From: Promethearchaeota archaeon
GTDB lineage: Archaea; Asgardarchaeota; Lokiarchaeia; Sigynarchaeales; SOKP01
Direction: 5' to 3'
DNA: 6,298 nucleotides
Assembly: GCA_014729315.1 (NCBI GenBank)
Contig: WJKD01000927.1
Coordinates: forward strand, 1-6,298
Of this stretch, positions 1 through 5,643 are shown piece after piece (the first letter of the stretch is position 1; every line of letters starts with the position of its first letter). Position numbers and translations under genes: made by a program. A model generated the notes under the pieces. The model made no database searches. It was given only the letters and a program-made list of their open reading frames with translations, and had not been told where the DNA came from.

Positions 1-102
1 TGAACCCCCTATTCGGGGTCCCACCTCTTCACAAATCATTTTAACAAAATCTATCATTTCTTTACCAGATGGGTCAATTTTTCGTTCGGTTCTTTTTTCC
101 AT
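1..102 (-). CDS. Partial gene start, possible M28-family metallopeptidase
   Basis: This is the N-terminus (34 codons from the ATG at 102-100) of a gene that runs off the left edge of the window. The peptide contains the segment DFVKMICEEVGPRIGGS. A helix followed by 'xxIGPRxxGS' is typical of the region just ahead of the catalytic domain in M28-type zinc aminopeptidases. That family call rests on one short motif and no metal ligands are visible, so it is tentative. The start is ambiguous: an in-frame ATG at 111-109 would add Met-Ile-Lys. The inner ATG is preferred because GAGATGATC, which resembles the 3' part of GGAGGTGATC, lies three bases before it. The gene is transcribed divergently from the hydrolase at 310. 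The coding call is fairly sure; the family is not. Confidence 0.6.
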   Translation of the reverse strand, partial: MEKRTERKIDPSGKEMIDFVKMICEEVGPRIGGS

Positions 103-120
103 TTTGATCATCTCAGTTTA

Positions 121-185
121 AGATTTCTTTATTACGATTTCGTTGATTTAACTAAAAATCAAAATCGATTTTTAACAAGAAATCT
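121..185. repeat. Nested inverted repeats in the divergent promoter region
   Basis: The inner dyad is TAAAAATC (153-160), a six-base spacer, then GATTTTTA (167-174), with perfect 8-bp arms. A 12-bp palindrome, AAAATCGATTTT, sits inside it at 161-172. The outer dyad is AGATTTCTT (121-129) and AAGAAATCT (177-185), with perfect 9-bp arms 47 bp apart. Both lie just upstream of the minus-strand gene at 102, where its promoter should be. A role as an operator is inferred from position. In sequence this AT-rich some dyads arise by chance. Confidence 0.4.
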
Positions 186-270
186 ATATTCTATTTTTAT
201 ATTAAGTTCGTTGAGAAAGATTATAAATCTTATAATTTAAAATCGGTTAGATTAAGAATAATGTTGTAGA

Positions 271-290
271 GTATAATTTTTATATTAAAA
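271..290 (+). promoter_or_regulatory. TATA-box promoter of the alpha/beta hydrolase, probably leaderless
   Basis: The sequence TTTTTATATTAAAA is centred about 25 bp before the ATG at 310. That is the usual distance from an archaeal TATA box to the transcription start, so the message probably begins at or next to the start codon. No Shine-Dalgarno sequence is present before the ATG (TTCGTTTATT), which supports a leaderless mRNA. Confidence 0.55.
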
Positions 291-309
291 TGCTTTTTAT
301 TCGTTTATT

Positions 310-1188
310 ATGAATCGGGAATATCTTAAAAACGAGGATTTTAATGGCTCCTTTCCATTTAAACCCAATTATGTAAAAGTTAATGGTTTTCAAATGCATT
401 ATGTGGACGAAGGAGAAGGTGAAATTATTGTTTGCTTACATGGTATGCCAACGTGGGGTTATCTTTATAGAAATTTTATTAGGAAACTCTCTAAAAGTTA
501 CAGATTAATTGTTCCTGATCAAATGGGATTTGGTAAGAGCGATGTGCCTCAAGACAAACCGTATATATTGAAACAGCATATCAATAACCTTAAAGCATTC
601 GTGGAAATACTAAATCTAAAGGATATAGCCTTAATCGTTCAAGACTGGGGTGGACCCATTGGAATTGGCTATGCCGTGGATAATCCAGATAATGTTAAAA
701 GGCTCATCATTATGAACACTTCGATCGGGGTCATGAAAGAGAATGTAAAACCGTGGTATTATTCCATGGAAAAAAGGGGGATTTACGACAAATTTATTAA
801 AAATATAGGGGGGATAATGAAAATGGGAATAAATAATAAAGAGAAAATTACCCCTACTCTATTGGAAGCCTACGAAGCTCCTTTTCCAAACGATGAATCT
901 TATATTGGGGCGTTAGCGTGGCCTAAAGACATTCCCGTGGGTAAATCTCATCCCAGTGCTGAATCAATGCTTCACATTCGAGAAAACCTTGACAATCTTG
1001 AAAACAAACCTAAGATCTTGATCTGGGGTTTAAAAGATCCAATATTTCCACCTATGTTGATAGAGTGGTGGAATAAAATTTATCCAGGAATAGAAACACA
1101 TAAAATCGAGGAGGCGTCTCATTTTCTACAAGAAGATTCACCTAAAGAGATAATAGAAATTATAAAGAGATTTCTACAAAATAATTGA
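310..1188 (+). CDS. Alpha/beta hydrolase, haloalkane-dehalogenase-like
   Basis: This 292-residue protein has the usual length and motif order of haloalkane dehalogenase-type alpha/beta hydrolases. Visible are the oxyanion-loop motif HGMPTWGYLYR (from residue 44), PDQMGFGKSD (69-78), the nucleophile elbow VQDWGG with nucleophile Asp112 followed by Trp113, the cap-domain segment AYEAPFP (187-193), a probable catalytic acid Asp243 in WGLKDP, and the base His271 in ASHFLQED. An Asp nucleophile followed by Trp is the haloalkane dehalogenase signature and differs from the Ser of esterases; epoxide hydrolases share the Asp. The residue after HG, often Asn or Glu in characterised dehalogenases and involved in halide binding, is Met46 here, so dehalogenation is not assured. 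No signal peptide is seen, so it should be cytosolic. The upstream TATA box suggests a separate leaderless transcript. It converges with the GH4 gene, 64 bp away. The family call is strong; the substrate is unknown. Confidence 0.9.
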   Translation: MNREYLKNEDFNGSFPFKPNYVKVNGFQMHYVDEGEGEIIVCLHGMPTWGYLYRNFIRKLSKSYRLIVPDQMGFGKSDVPQDKPYILKQHINNLKAFVEILNLKDIALIVQDWGGPIGIGYAVDNPDNVKRLIIMNTSIGVMKENVKPWYYSMEKRGIYDKFIKNIGGIMKMGINNKEKITPTLLEAYEAPFPNDESYIGALAWPKDIPVGKSHPSAESMLHIRENLDNLENKPKILIWGLKDPIFPPMLIEWWNKIYPGIETHKIEEASHFLQEDSPKEIIEIIKRFLQNN

Positions 1189-1206
1189 ATATCTCTTAGA
1201 TATGTG

Positions 1207-1226
1207 GTTACTTTTTATAATATTTA
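1207..1226 (+). terminator. Possible T-rich terminator between convergent genes
   Basis: The 64-bp gap between the convergent hydrolase and GH4 genes holds a T-rich tract (ACTTTTTATAATATTTAA) about 20 bp after the hydrolase stop. Archaeal termination commonly relies on U-rich runs without a hairpin, and no strong hairpin is seen. The assignment rests on base composition and position only. Confidence 0.3.
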
Positions 1227-1252
1227 ACTCTAATGACGATTATGAAAATATT

Positions 1253-2554
1253 TTAATCTAATTGGATATATTCCGCTTGAATATCTAAAAAACGCTCTAA
1301 AATTTTATTTGCTTGCCAGTATGTATCAACCACAGGATCTGCTAAAAGAGCTTGCAGAGCAAGATCCTTTGATTTTTCGATGGCTGCCTCGACTACTAGG
1401 TCTTGAACTGAATATTGGTTTCTCAATAGAGCTGCTAATCCGACAGGATAGACTCCGAGAGCAATCCCATTTAGACCATCTTTATTGACAATCGCTGGGC
1501 ATTCCACGATGGCATCGTTTGGTAGGTTGGAGAACACGCCTTCGTTAGGAATATTAACAGAATATTCTCTATGGTTCGAATTCGATATAATTCCCTCGAT
1601 AATTGGTATTGCCCTCTCGTCGTCTGCTTTAACAACTCTTGCACCTCTCCCTTTCTCAATCATTTTCTTTAATTTGTCATAACGATATTTTGTAATTACC
1701 CTTCCGTGGGATTTCCAAAAATGACGAACTGCGGATATATCGGCTTTTTCCCAAGCCCATTGTAGATATTCTCCATAATGACTATCGGTTGTATAAGGAC
1801 AATATCCATAATTCTTTAGGATAAAACCTACTAATTTAAATCCGTCATATGCGTTTAAATTCATCAAATGTGAAGGGCCTTTCTTACGTAGCTCTGGATA
1901 AGCATCCTTTCCATCCTTTTTGTATTTGATTGTTAAAAATACACCAAAATGATTAAGTCCACCAGCAGTAATCTCAAGCTTTGAAGAGGGAATATCTAAA
2001 ATATTACTTAATATCGGTAAAAAATGAAAATACTCGTGGCATAATCCAACAAATTTTAGATTTGGATATTTTCGGTTAATCGCTAGGCAAATGCGACTCA
2101 TCGGATTGGAAAAATTAATAAGGAAAGCGTTAGGACACATTTTTCGAATATCTGCGCATATTTTCAATATTGGCGGAATCACGCGAAGTGAATGAAATAA
2201 ACCTCCAGGCCCTCCATTTTCTCCCGAAACTTGTTTACAACCGTATTCTTGAGGAATTCTGAAATCTTGATCCAATAATGGATACCTAGGGGCTACTTCA
2301 ATGGAATTTATGATGAAATCAGCATTTTTTAAAGCGTCGTCTCGATAAATTGAAGATTCTAAAGAAAAATCTAATTTATTTTTCTCAATCGCAGACCTAC
2401 AAGCTTTAAATGCTAGATTTAAATTCTCTTCATTAATATCGTGAAGAAATATTGTCGATCCTTTCAAAATTTCAGACTGAAGGATGTTACCAGCAGTTCC
2501 TAAACCAAAACTAAGGGAACCTGCACCGATCAATACGATTTTTACATTTGCCAT
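1253..2554 (-). CDS. Glycoside hydrolase family 4 protein, probable alpha-glucosidase type
   Basis: This 433-residue protein matches GH4, whose members use NAD+ and a divalent metal (usually Mn2+) to cleave glycosides by transient oxidation at C3 and elimination. The N-terminal Rossmann motif is VLIGAGSLSFG (residues 7-17), with Asp39 at the end of strand 2 positioned for the NAD ribose. NPM (150-152) and GLCHE (170-174) follow, and GLNHFG lies at 199-204; Cys172 and His202 are the expected metal ligands. The C-terminal half has NDAIVECPAIV and LLADPVV, both typical of the family. In GH4 the residues after the metal Cys track specificity. CHE, as here (CHEY), is from memory the alpha-glucosidase (AglA-like) class, whereas CHS marks alpha-galactosidases and CDMP or CNVP phospho-glycosidases. 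The start ATG at 2554 gives a standard N-terminus (MANVKIVLIGAG). No Shine-Dalgarno sequence or clear TATA box precedes it. No sugar transporter or other carbohydrate gene is adjacent. The family is secure; the substrate is inferred. Confidence 0.9.
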   Translation of the reverse strand: MANVKIVLIGAGSLSFGLGTAGNILQSEILKGSTIFLHDINEENLNLAFKACRSAIEKNKLDFSLESSIYRDDALKNADFIINSIEVAPRYPLLDQDFRIPQEYGCKQVSGENGGPGGLFHSLRVIPPILKICADIRKMCPNAFLINFSNPMSRICLAINRKYPNLKFVGLCHEYFHFLPILSNILDIPSSKLEITAGGLNHFGVFLTIKYKKDGKDAYPELRKKGPSHLMNLNAYDGFKLVGFILKNYGYCPYTTDSHYGEYLQWAWEKADISAVRHFWKSHGRVITKYRYDKLKKMIEKGRGARVVKADDERAIPIIEGIISNSNHREYSVNIPNEGVFSNLPNDAIVECPAIVNKDGLNGIALGVYPVGLAALLRNQYSVQDLVVEAAIEKSKDLALQALLADPVVDTYWQANKILERFLDIQAEYIQLD

Positions 2555-2668
2555 AATTAATAATCATGTTGTGGTAAGTAAAATCTGTTTTCAATTACAA
2601 ATTAATAAAATTATTAAAATCTTACATAGATTAAAATTCTGGCTTAGATTAAAAGCTCTCGTTAAAAT

Positions 2669-2686
2669 GTTTATATTTTAAATAAA
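2669..2686 (+). promoter_or_regulatory. Possible TATA box for the HEAT-like gene
   Basis: GTTTATATTTTAAATAAA is the most TATA-like stretch in the 202-bp divergent gap between the GH4 and HEAT-like genes. Transcription from it would start near 2700 and give a leader of about 55 bases. A weaker candidate, GCATATGTC near 2727-2735, would make the message nearly leaderless. No Shine-Dalgarno sequence precedes the ATG at 2757, so neither choice is settled. Confidence 0.3.
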
Positions 2687-2756
2687 TGGGATTTAATATT
2701 AATATCAAATAATTAAAAATAATTAGCATATGTCATTTAATAAGTCCTAATCAATC

Positions 2757-4235
2757 ATGTCGTACAAAGAAAAAAAACTGAGAAAGTTCAAGCAAACATA
2801 CTCTCCGATAGGTTTTGGTCCCAACGAAGAACAAAACAAGATTTACAACGAAGAGTTTAAACCTCTTGTAGATAGGAAAGATTTAAACTTTTTTATAGAG
2901 CTCTACGATTCAGAAAACGTGAAACTTAAAGCTTGGAGCTTTTTAGGGATTCATCATATCTTAAAAGAACCGCGAACCATTAAAGAGAAAGAAAAGTCTA
3001 AAGTACAAGAAATAATCAAAGATTTATTAGACAATCATAGCAAAATCGAGTATTATGGAGGTTCTAGTGAGCAGAAAACCACACTACGGGAACATCACCT
3101 TGGAAGAGTATGCGAATTAGACACTTCTATAACTTTTAAGCCCGTCTATGAGTATGTTCGTAATTTAGAAAATAAGACAGATAGAGTTATGGGAGAATTA
3201 TTAGAATCAGTCTTATCCAAGAACGCCGACGGAAAAGTCGAATCCTTGATCGCCCAACGAGCCGAAAATCTAAACTCCGGGAATTTAACAGTAAAAAACC
3301 ATATTGTTAACGCGATTGGAAACTACGGTCAAAATTTTTCTCAAGAAAGTAGAACCAAACTGACGAACATATTTAAGAATTTTCTTAAAGATCTTGACGA
3401 TAAGAATTTGACTAAAGAGGAAATCAAAGAAGTAGATCTCAAATTAATTAATAGAAAAAAAGAAGCTCTTCGTAAATCAATATTAAAAGTCGGTGCAATA
3501 CTTGACATGGAATTATTAGCAGAAACATTAAATTTCGTTAATGATATGGCTACTCCCTATGAAGATTTGTATCAAATAGCTAAAAAGTACCGGGATAACG
3601 ATAAATTTAAATCAGCTATTCTAAAAAAGCTAAGCGAGACTAATAACCCTAATTTAGTAAAAGATGTTCTCAGGGCAGTTCTTGCTATAAAAGATAACAT
3701 TCAGAACTGGGAAGAGATAGTATTAGAAAATCTCAAAAAATATCAAATCGTTGACGGCGACCTCATAGTGGATATGGAGAAATTAGGCGTATACGACGAG
3801 GATATGTTAATTGATTTCTTTAGAGAAGGAAGAGAATGGCAACTTGAATTCATCAGGGAATTTATTCTAAATAATCCCGAAAAATTAAATTCTTGGACTA
3901 ATTTTCGAGATGAGGTGATTAAAGTTTTGAAATTCGATCCAAAATCGATAATTAATTCTTACGATGCCAGAAATGTCGCTGCTAAAAAGGAATTAATATT
4001 TAAGCTTATTATTGATTTAGAAAAAAAAGACCTAGTTAAATATTGCGTAGAAAATTTCAAAATACTGGAGGACTCCGACTTGAAAAAAATGACATTATTT
4101 ATCATTATCAAGCTCGGAAAAGAGGATTTGATGTTGGATTTAAAAGAATATCTATCTAGAAATGAAGAGGATGCCCGGTTCTTTCGCCGATTCTGGAGGA
4201 CGATGCAATCGCGGGAATGGAAGTTTTTTTATTAA
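2757..4235 (+). CDS. All-helical HEAT-like repeat protein of unknown function
   Basis: This 492-residue protein belongs to no family that I can name. It is very rich in Lys, Glu, Asp and Asn, and looks like consecutive amphipathic helix pairs, for example residues 43-69, 79-92, 121-154, 160-190, 199-212, 252-278, 283-312, 317-330, 347-371, 382-392 and 405-466. This suggests a HEAT/ARM-type solenoid used as a binding scaffold. A polar segment around 94-118 (KIEYYGGSS to EHHLGR) and a very charged segment at 208-240 interrupt the pattern. There is no signal peptide, membrane helix, nucleotide-binding loop or cysteine cluster. The C-terminus ends in an aromatic and basic tail (residues 475-492, including RFFRRFW-like and REWKFFY stretches) that could be a docking motif. 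The gene stands alone, divergent from GH4 and about 225 bp before the toxin-antitoxin operon. The coding call is strong; the fold is inferred from helix pattern and the function is unknown. Confidence 0.85.
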   Translation: MSYKEKKLRKFKQTYSPIGFGPNEEQNKIYNEEFKPLVDRKDLNFFIELYDSENVKLKAWSFLGIHHILKEPRTIKEKEKSKVQEIIKDLLDNHSKIEYYGGSSEQKTTLREHHLGRVCELDTSITFKPVYEYVRNLENKTDRVMGELLESVLSKNADGKVESLIAQRAENLNSGNLTVKNHIVNAIGNYGQNFSQESRTKLTNIFKNFLKDLDDKNLTKEEIKEVDLKLINRKKEALRKSILKVGAILDMELLAETLNFVNDMATPYEDLYQIAKKYRDNDKFKSAILKKLSETNNPNLVKDVLRAVLAIKDNIQNWEEIVLENLKKYQIVDGDLIVDMEKLGVYDEDMLIDFFREGREWQLEFIREFILNNPEKLNSWTNFRDEVIKVLKFDPKSIINSYDARNVAAKKELIFKLIIDLEKKDLVKYCVENFKILEDSDLKKMTLFIIIKLGKEDLMLDLKEYLSRNEEDARFFRRFWRTMQSREWKFFY

Positions 4236-4278
4236 ATTTCTAGAGGTACATTAACTTTCCGTTTAATTAAGGTATTTA

Positions 4279-4297
4279 ATGTTTTTCTGATTTTTAA
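4279..4297 (+). terminator. Possible T-rich terminator after the HEAT-like gene
   Basis: Two T-runs (GTTTTTCTGATTTTT) lie 45-60 bp after the HEAT-like stop codon and ahead of the toxin-antitoxin promoter. A U-rich tract in this position fits archaeal intrinsic termination. There is no hairpin, so support is composition and position only. Confidence 0.3.
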
Positions 4298-4419
4298 AAG
4301 AGGAAAAAATGAATCCTTCAACCACTAAAATATAGTAATGAAGCTTGGGATATTCGACGGTCAGAGAATTAGATTCCTTACATGAATATTTGTATTTTTA
4401 CATATTTAATTTGATAGAA

Positions 4420-4452
4420 TTAAATTTATATACAATTTAAGATATTGTATAC
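4420..4452 (+). promoter_or_regulatory. Toxin-antitoxin promoter with two overlapping operator-like dyads
   Basis: A TATA box (TTTATATA, 4425-4432) lies about 30 bp before the antitoxin ATG at 4461. Dyad 1 is TTAAATT (4420-4426) and AATTTAA (4434-4440), with a 7-base spacer that covers the TATA box. Dyad 2 is TATACAAT (4429-4436) and ATTGTATA (4444-4451), also with a 7-base spacer, ending 9 bp before the start codon. All four arms are perfect. The dyad centres (4430 and 4440) are 10 bp apart, about one helical turn. Toxin-antitoxin operons are usually repressed by their own antitoxin, and this antitoxin starts with a ribbon-helix-helix DNA-binding domain, so these are good operator candidates. 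The binding itself is inferred. Confidence 0.6.
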
Positions 4453-4460
4453 GTGCTAAT

Positions 4461-4760
4461 ATGAAAACTCTATCGGTTCGTATTGATGAGAAAGAAGATA
4501 AGGAGCTCGATTCTATTGCTAAGAAAATGAAAACAGATAAATCTACTGTTGTTCGAAGAGCAATTGAGCTAGGTATAAAAAACTTAAAAAAAATAGAAGC
4601 ATTTGAAAACATTAGATTACGAAAGTGGACCATTTGGAAAGCGGCTGAATATTGTGGTGAATCATACCGATCATTTCTGAGTTTATTACGTGAAGAGAAT
4701 ATTCCATTTCCGCTTTCCACGGAAGAATTAGAGCGTGAAATCTATGAAAACAGCAGTTAG
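4461..4760 (+). CDS. Antitoxin: ribbon-helix-helix plus UPF0175 domain
   Basis: This 99-residue protein is the antitoxin of a type II toxin-antitoxin pair. Residues 1-43 form a ribbon-helix-helix domain: the strand MKTLSVRIDE, helix 1 at 11-24, and helix 2 from Ser28 with TVVRRAIELGI. Residues 55-95 match UPF0175, with WKAAEYCGESYRSFLSLLRE, a helix-turn-helix-like segment, followed by ENIPFPLSTEELERE, the usual end of that family. The first half would bind DNA as a dimer and the C-terminal part would hold the toxin; both roles are inferred from family knowledge. The ATG at 4461 fits the conserved RHH start and lies about 30 bp after a TATA box, with no Shine-Dalgarno sequence, so the leader is very short. 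Its last codons overlap the toxin start by 17 bp, indicating coupled translation. The overlapping dyads upstream suggest autorepression. Confidence 0.85.
   Translation: MKTLSVRIDEKEDKELDSIAKKMKTDKSTVVRRAIELGIKNLKKIEAFENIRLRKWTIWKAAEYCGESYRSFLSLLREENIPFPLSTEELEREIYENSS
4731..4737 (+). promoter_or_regulatory. Shine-Dalgarno-like site that favours the toxin ATG at 4744
   Basis: GAGCGTG, close to GAGGTG, ends six bases before the ATG at 4744, inside the end of the antitoxin gene. It supports that ATG as the toxin start over the in-frame GTG at 4735, which is itself part of this sequence. Confidence 0.45.
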
Positions 4761-5208
4761 TAATTCTGGTCCACTAATTCATTTAGCTAATGTAGGTTTA
4801 ATTGATTTTTTATTCAAACTTTATGATACAATCCTTATTCCTGAATCTATATATAATGAAGTGGTAATTAAAGGTAAAAAAGAAGGACATTCAGATGCTT
4901 TAATTATCGAGCAAGCTATTTCGGATGACAAGATCCAAGTGCATAATGTAAAATTAGGAAAAGAAGATTTTGTTTCATCTCAATTACATCAAGGAGAACT
5001 AGAGGCTATCAAACTTACCCTCAACTCAGAGGCAAATCTTATTTTCTTAGATGATGAAGAAGCCAGAATCTATGCGAGAAAATTAAACATTAAAGTGAAA
5101 GGTACTTTAGGTATTCTAATTGATTTAGTAAAAAAGAGTTTTTTAAAACCTAGAAACTTCACTCAACTGTTTAAGAAAATTAAATTCTGTGATGTATTTA
5201 TCATCTGA
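4744..5208 (+). CDS. Toxin: DUF3368 PIN-domain ribonuclease (VapC-like)
   Basis: This 154-residue protein is a DUF3368 PIN-domain protein, the usual partner of UPF0175 antitoxins and probably a Mg2+-dependent ribonuclease toxin. It opens with MKTAVSNSGPLIHLA; the SNSGPL form at residues 6-11, with Asn7 where many PIN proteins have the first catalytic Asp, is normal for DUF3368. Other acidic positions are Glu39 (IPESIYNEVV), Glu85 in HQGELEAI, and Asp103-Asp104 in FLDDEEARIYA, followed by the characteristic VKGTLGILIDLVKK (118-131). The C-terminal helices (FTQLFKKIKF) end a few residues earlier than I expect for the family, with FCDVFII. An in-frame GTG at 4735 would add three residues, but the ATG at 4744 gives the family's normal N-terminus and has a Shine-Dalgarno-like GAGCGTG ahead of it. 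The start overlaps the antitoxin end by 17 bp, so the two are one operon. The RNA target is unknown. Confidence 0.85.
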   Translation: MKTAVSNSGPLIHLANVGLIDFLFKLYDTILIPESIYNEVVIKGKKEGHSDALIIEQAISDDKIQVHNVKLGKEDFVSSQLHQGELEAIKLTLNSEANLIFLDDEEARIYARKLNIKVKGTLGILIDLVKKSFLKPRNFTQLFKKIKFCDVFII

Positions 5209-5238
5209 TGTTTATAACTATGTAGCAGATTCGCTTAA

Positions 5239-5254
5239 AAACATATATAAAGAG
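5239..5254 (+). promoter_or_regulatory. TATA-like element with no obvious gene after it
   Basis: AAACATATATAAAGAG has the shape of a good archaeal TATA box. Transcription would start near 5275. What follows in the plus direction is only a five-codon frame (ATG 5284, MKKIN) and then no long open frame. It could drive a small RNA, or be the leftover promoter of a lost gene. No transcript can be seen from sequence alone. Confidence 0.3.
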
Positions 5255-5319
5255 GAATGACTTTTAAATAAGGACGATTAATAATGAAAAAAATTAATTA
5301 GTAATTTATTTAACAATCT

Positions 5320-5553
5320 CTACATCCATTTTCCTACGTTCTTCGATTCATTCGTCGCAACTGATGGATCTGCCAATTTGATCACATTTTCTATGACTGT
5401 GCAAGAAGCGAGGGCTTTTACTATTCTACGTATTTTCTTTCCAATACGCATCTTTAGTAGATCATCATCGAATTGAACGACATCTGGCTGAAATGTTTGA
5501 CTAATTTCTTGTCGAAAATAATTGATGATCCCTTTTTCAATTCTATTCTCTTC
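5320..5553 (-). pseudogene. Minus-strand open frame, probable gene relic or very short gene
   Basis: Between a TAA at 5556-5554 and a TAG at 5322-5320 the minus strand has 77 uninterrupted codons. The translation looks protein-like, with amphipathic helices and balanced composition: EKGIINYFRQEISQTF (6-21), PDVVQFDDDLLKMRIGKK (23-40), IRRIVKALASCTVIENVIKL (41-60), ADPSVATNESKNVGKWM (61-77). The first 34 codons hold no ATG, GTG or TTG. The only plausible start is the ATG at 5451-5449, giving 43 residues and preceded by GATGATGATC, which partly matches GGAGGTGATC. Either it is a genuine 43-residue gene, or it is the 3' remnant of a longer gene that lost its start. I favour a remnant, since the reading frame looks coding well upstream of the ATG. 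I do not recognise the family. It fills most of the 435-bp gap between the toxin and the sulfotransferase-like gene. Confidence 0.4.
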
Positions 5554-5584
5554 TTAGATAAATTTTATATCTCAATAAGAACAT

Positions 5585-5606
5585 TTAAATTATACATATT
5601 TGTATA
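5585..5606 (+). promoter_or_regulatory. Promoter region of the sulfotransferase-like gene with a dyad
   Basis: TTAAATTATAC (5585-5595) is a TATA-like element that would start transcription near 5615, giving a leader of about 30 bases. A dyad, TATACA (5591-5596) and TGTATA (5601-5606) with a 4-base spacer, overlaps it. The same TTAAATT, TATACA and TTGTATA words occur in the toxin-antitoxin promoter with different spacing. A second TATA candidate, TTTTATATCTC near 5561-5571, would start upstream of this dyad. Confidence 0.4.
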
Positions 5607-5625
5607 TGAAATCCAAAATTCTAAA

Positions 5626-5634
5626 TAAGGAAGT
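5626..5634 (+). promoter_or_regulatory. Shine-Dalgarno sequence of the sulfotransferase-like gene
   Basis: AAGGAAGTG differs by one base from AAGGAGGTG and ends nine bases before the ATG at 5644, supporting that start. It lies inside an 11-codon upstream frame (ATG 5606, stop 5639-5641) that closes two bases before the gene. Confidence 0.5.
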
Positions 5635-5643
5635 GTTCTAAAA

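Noticed and set aside
2..22. GC-rich near-palindrome CCCCC-TATTC-GGGG
   Set aside because: It lies within the partial minus-strand gene and encodes the conserved GPRIGGS motif, so it is explained by coding. The arms are also imperfect.
1471..1682. Open frames on both strands inside the GH4 gene
   Set aside because: They lie wholly within the well-supported GH4 coding region and their translations match no family.
2484..2681. Plus-strand 65-codon frame across the GH4 start
   Set aside because: It overlaps the GH4 N-terminus antisense, and its second half is low-complexity translation of AT-rich spacer.
4309..4335. Eight-codon frame with a Shine-Dalgarno-like GAGG before it
   Set aside because: It is too short to support, and the GAGGAAAAA context is common in AT-rich spacers. 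A second 15-codon frame at 4338 (MKLGIFDGQRIRFLT) was rejected for the same reason.
4406..4720. Minus-strand 104-codon frame opposite the antitoxin
   Set aside because: It is antisense to the confidently assigned antitoxin, and the Ser- and Phe-rich text is a typical shadow.
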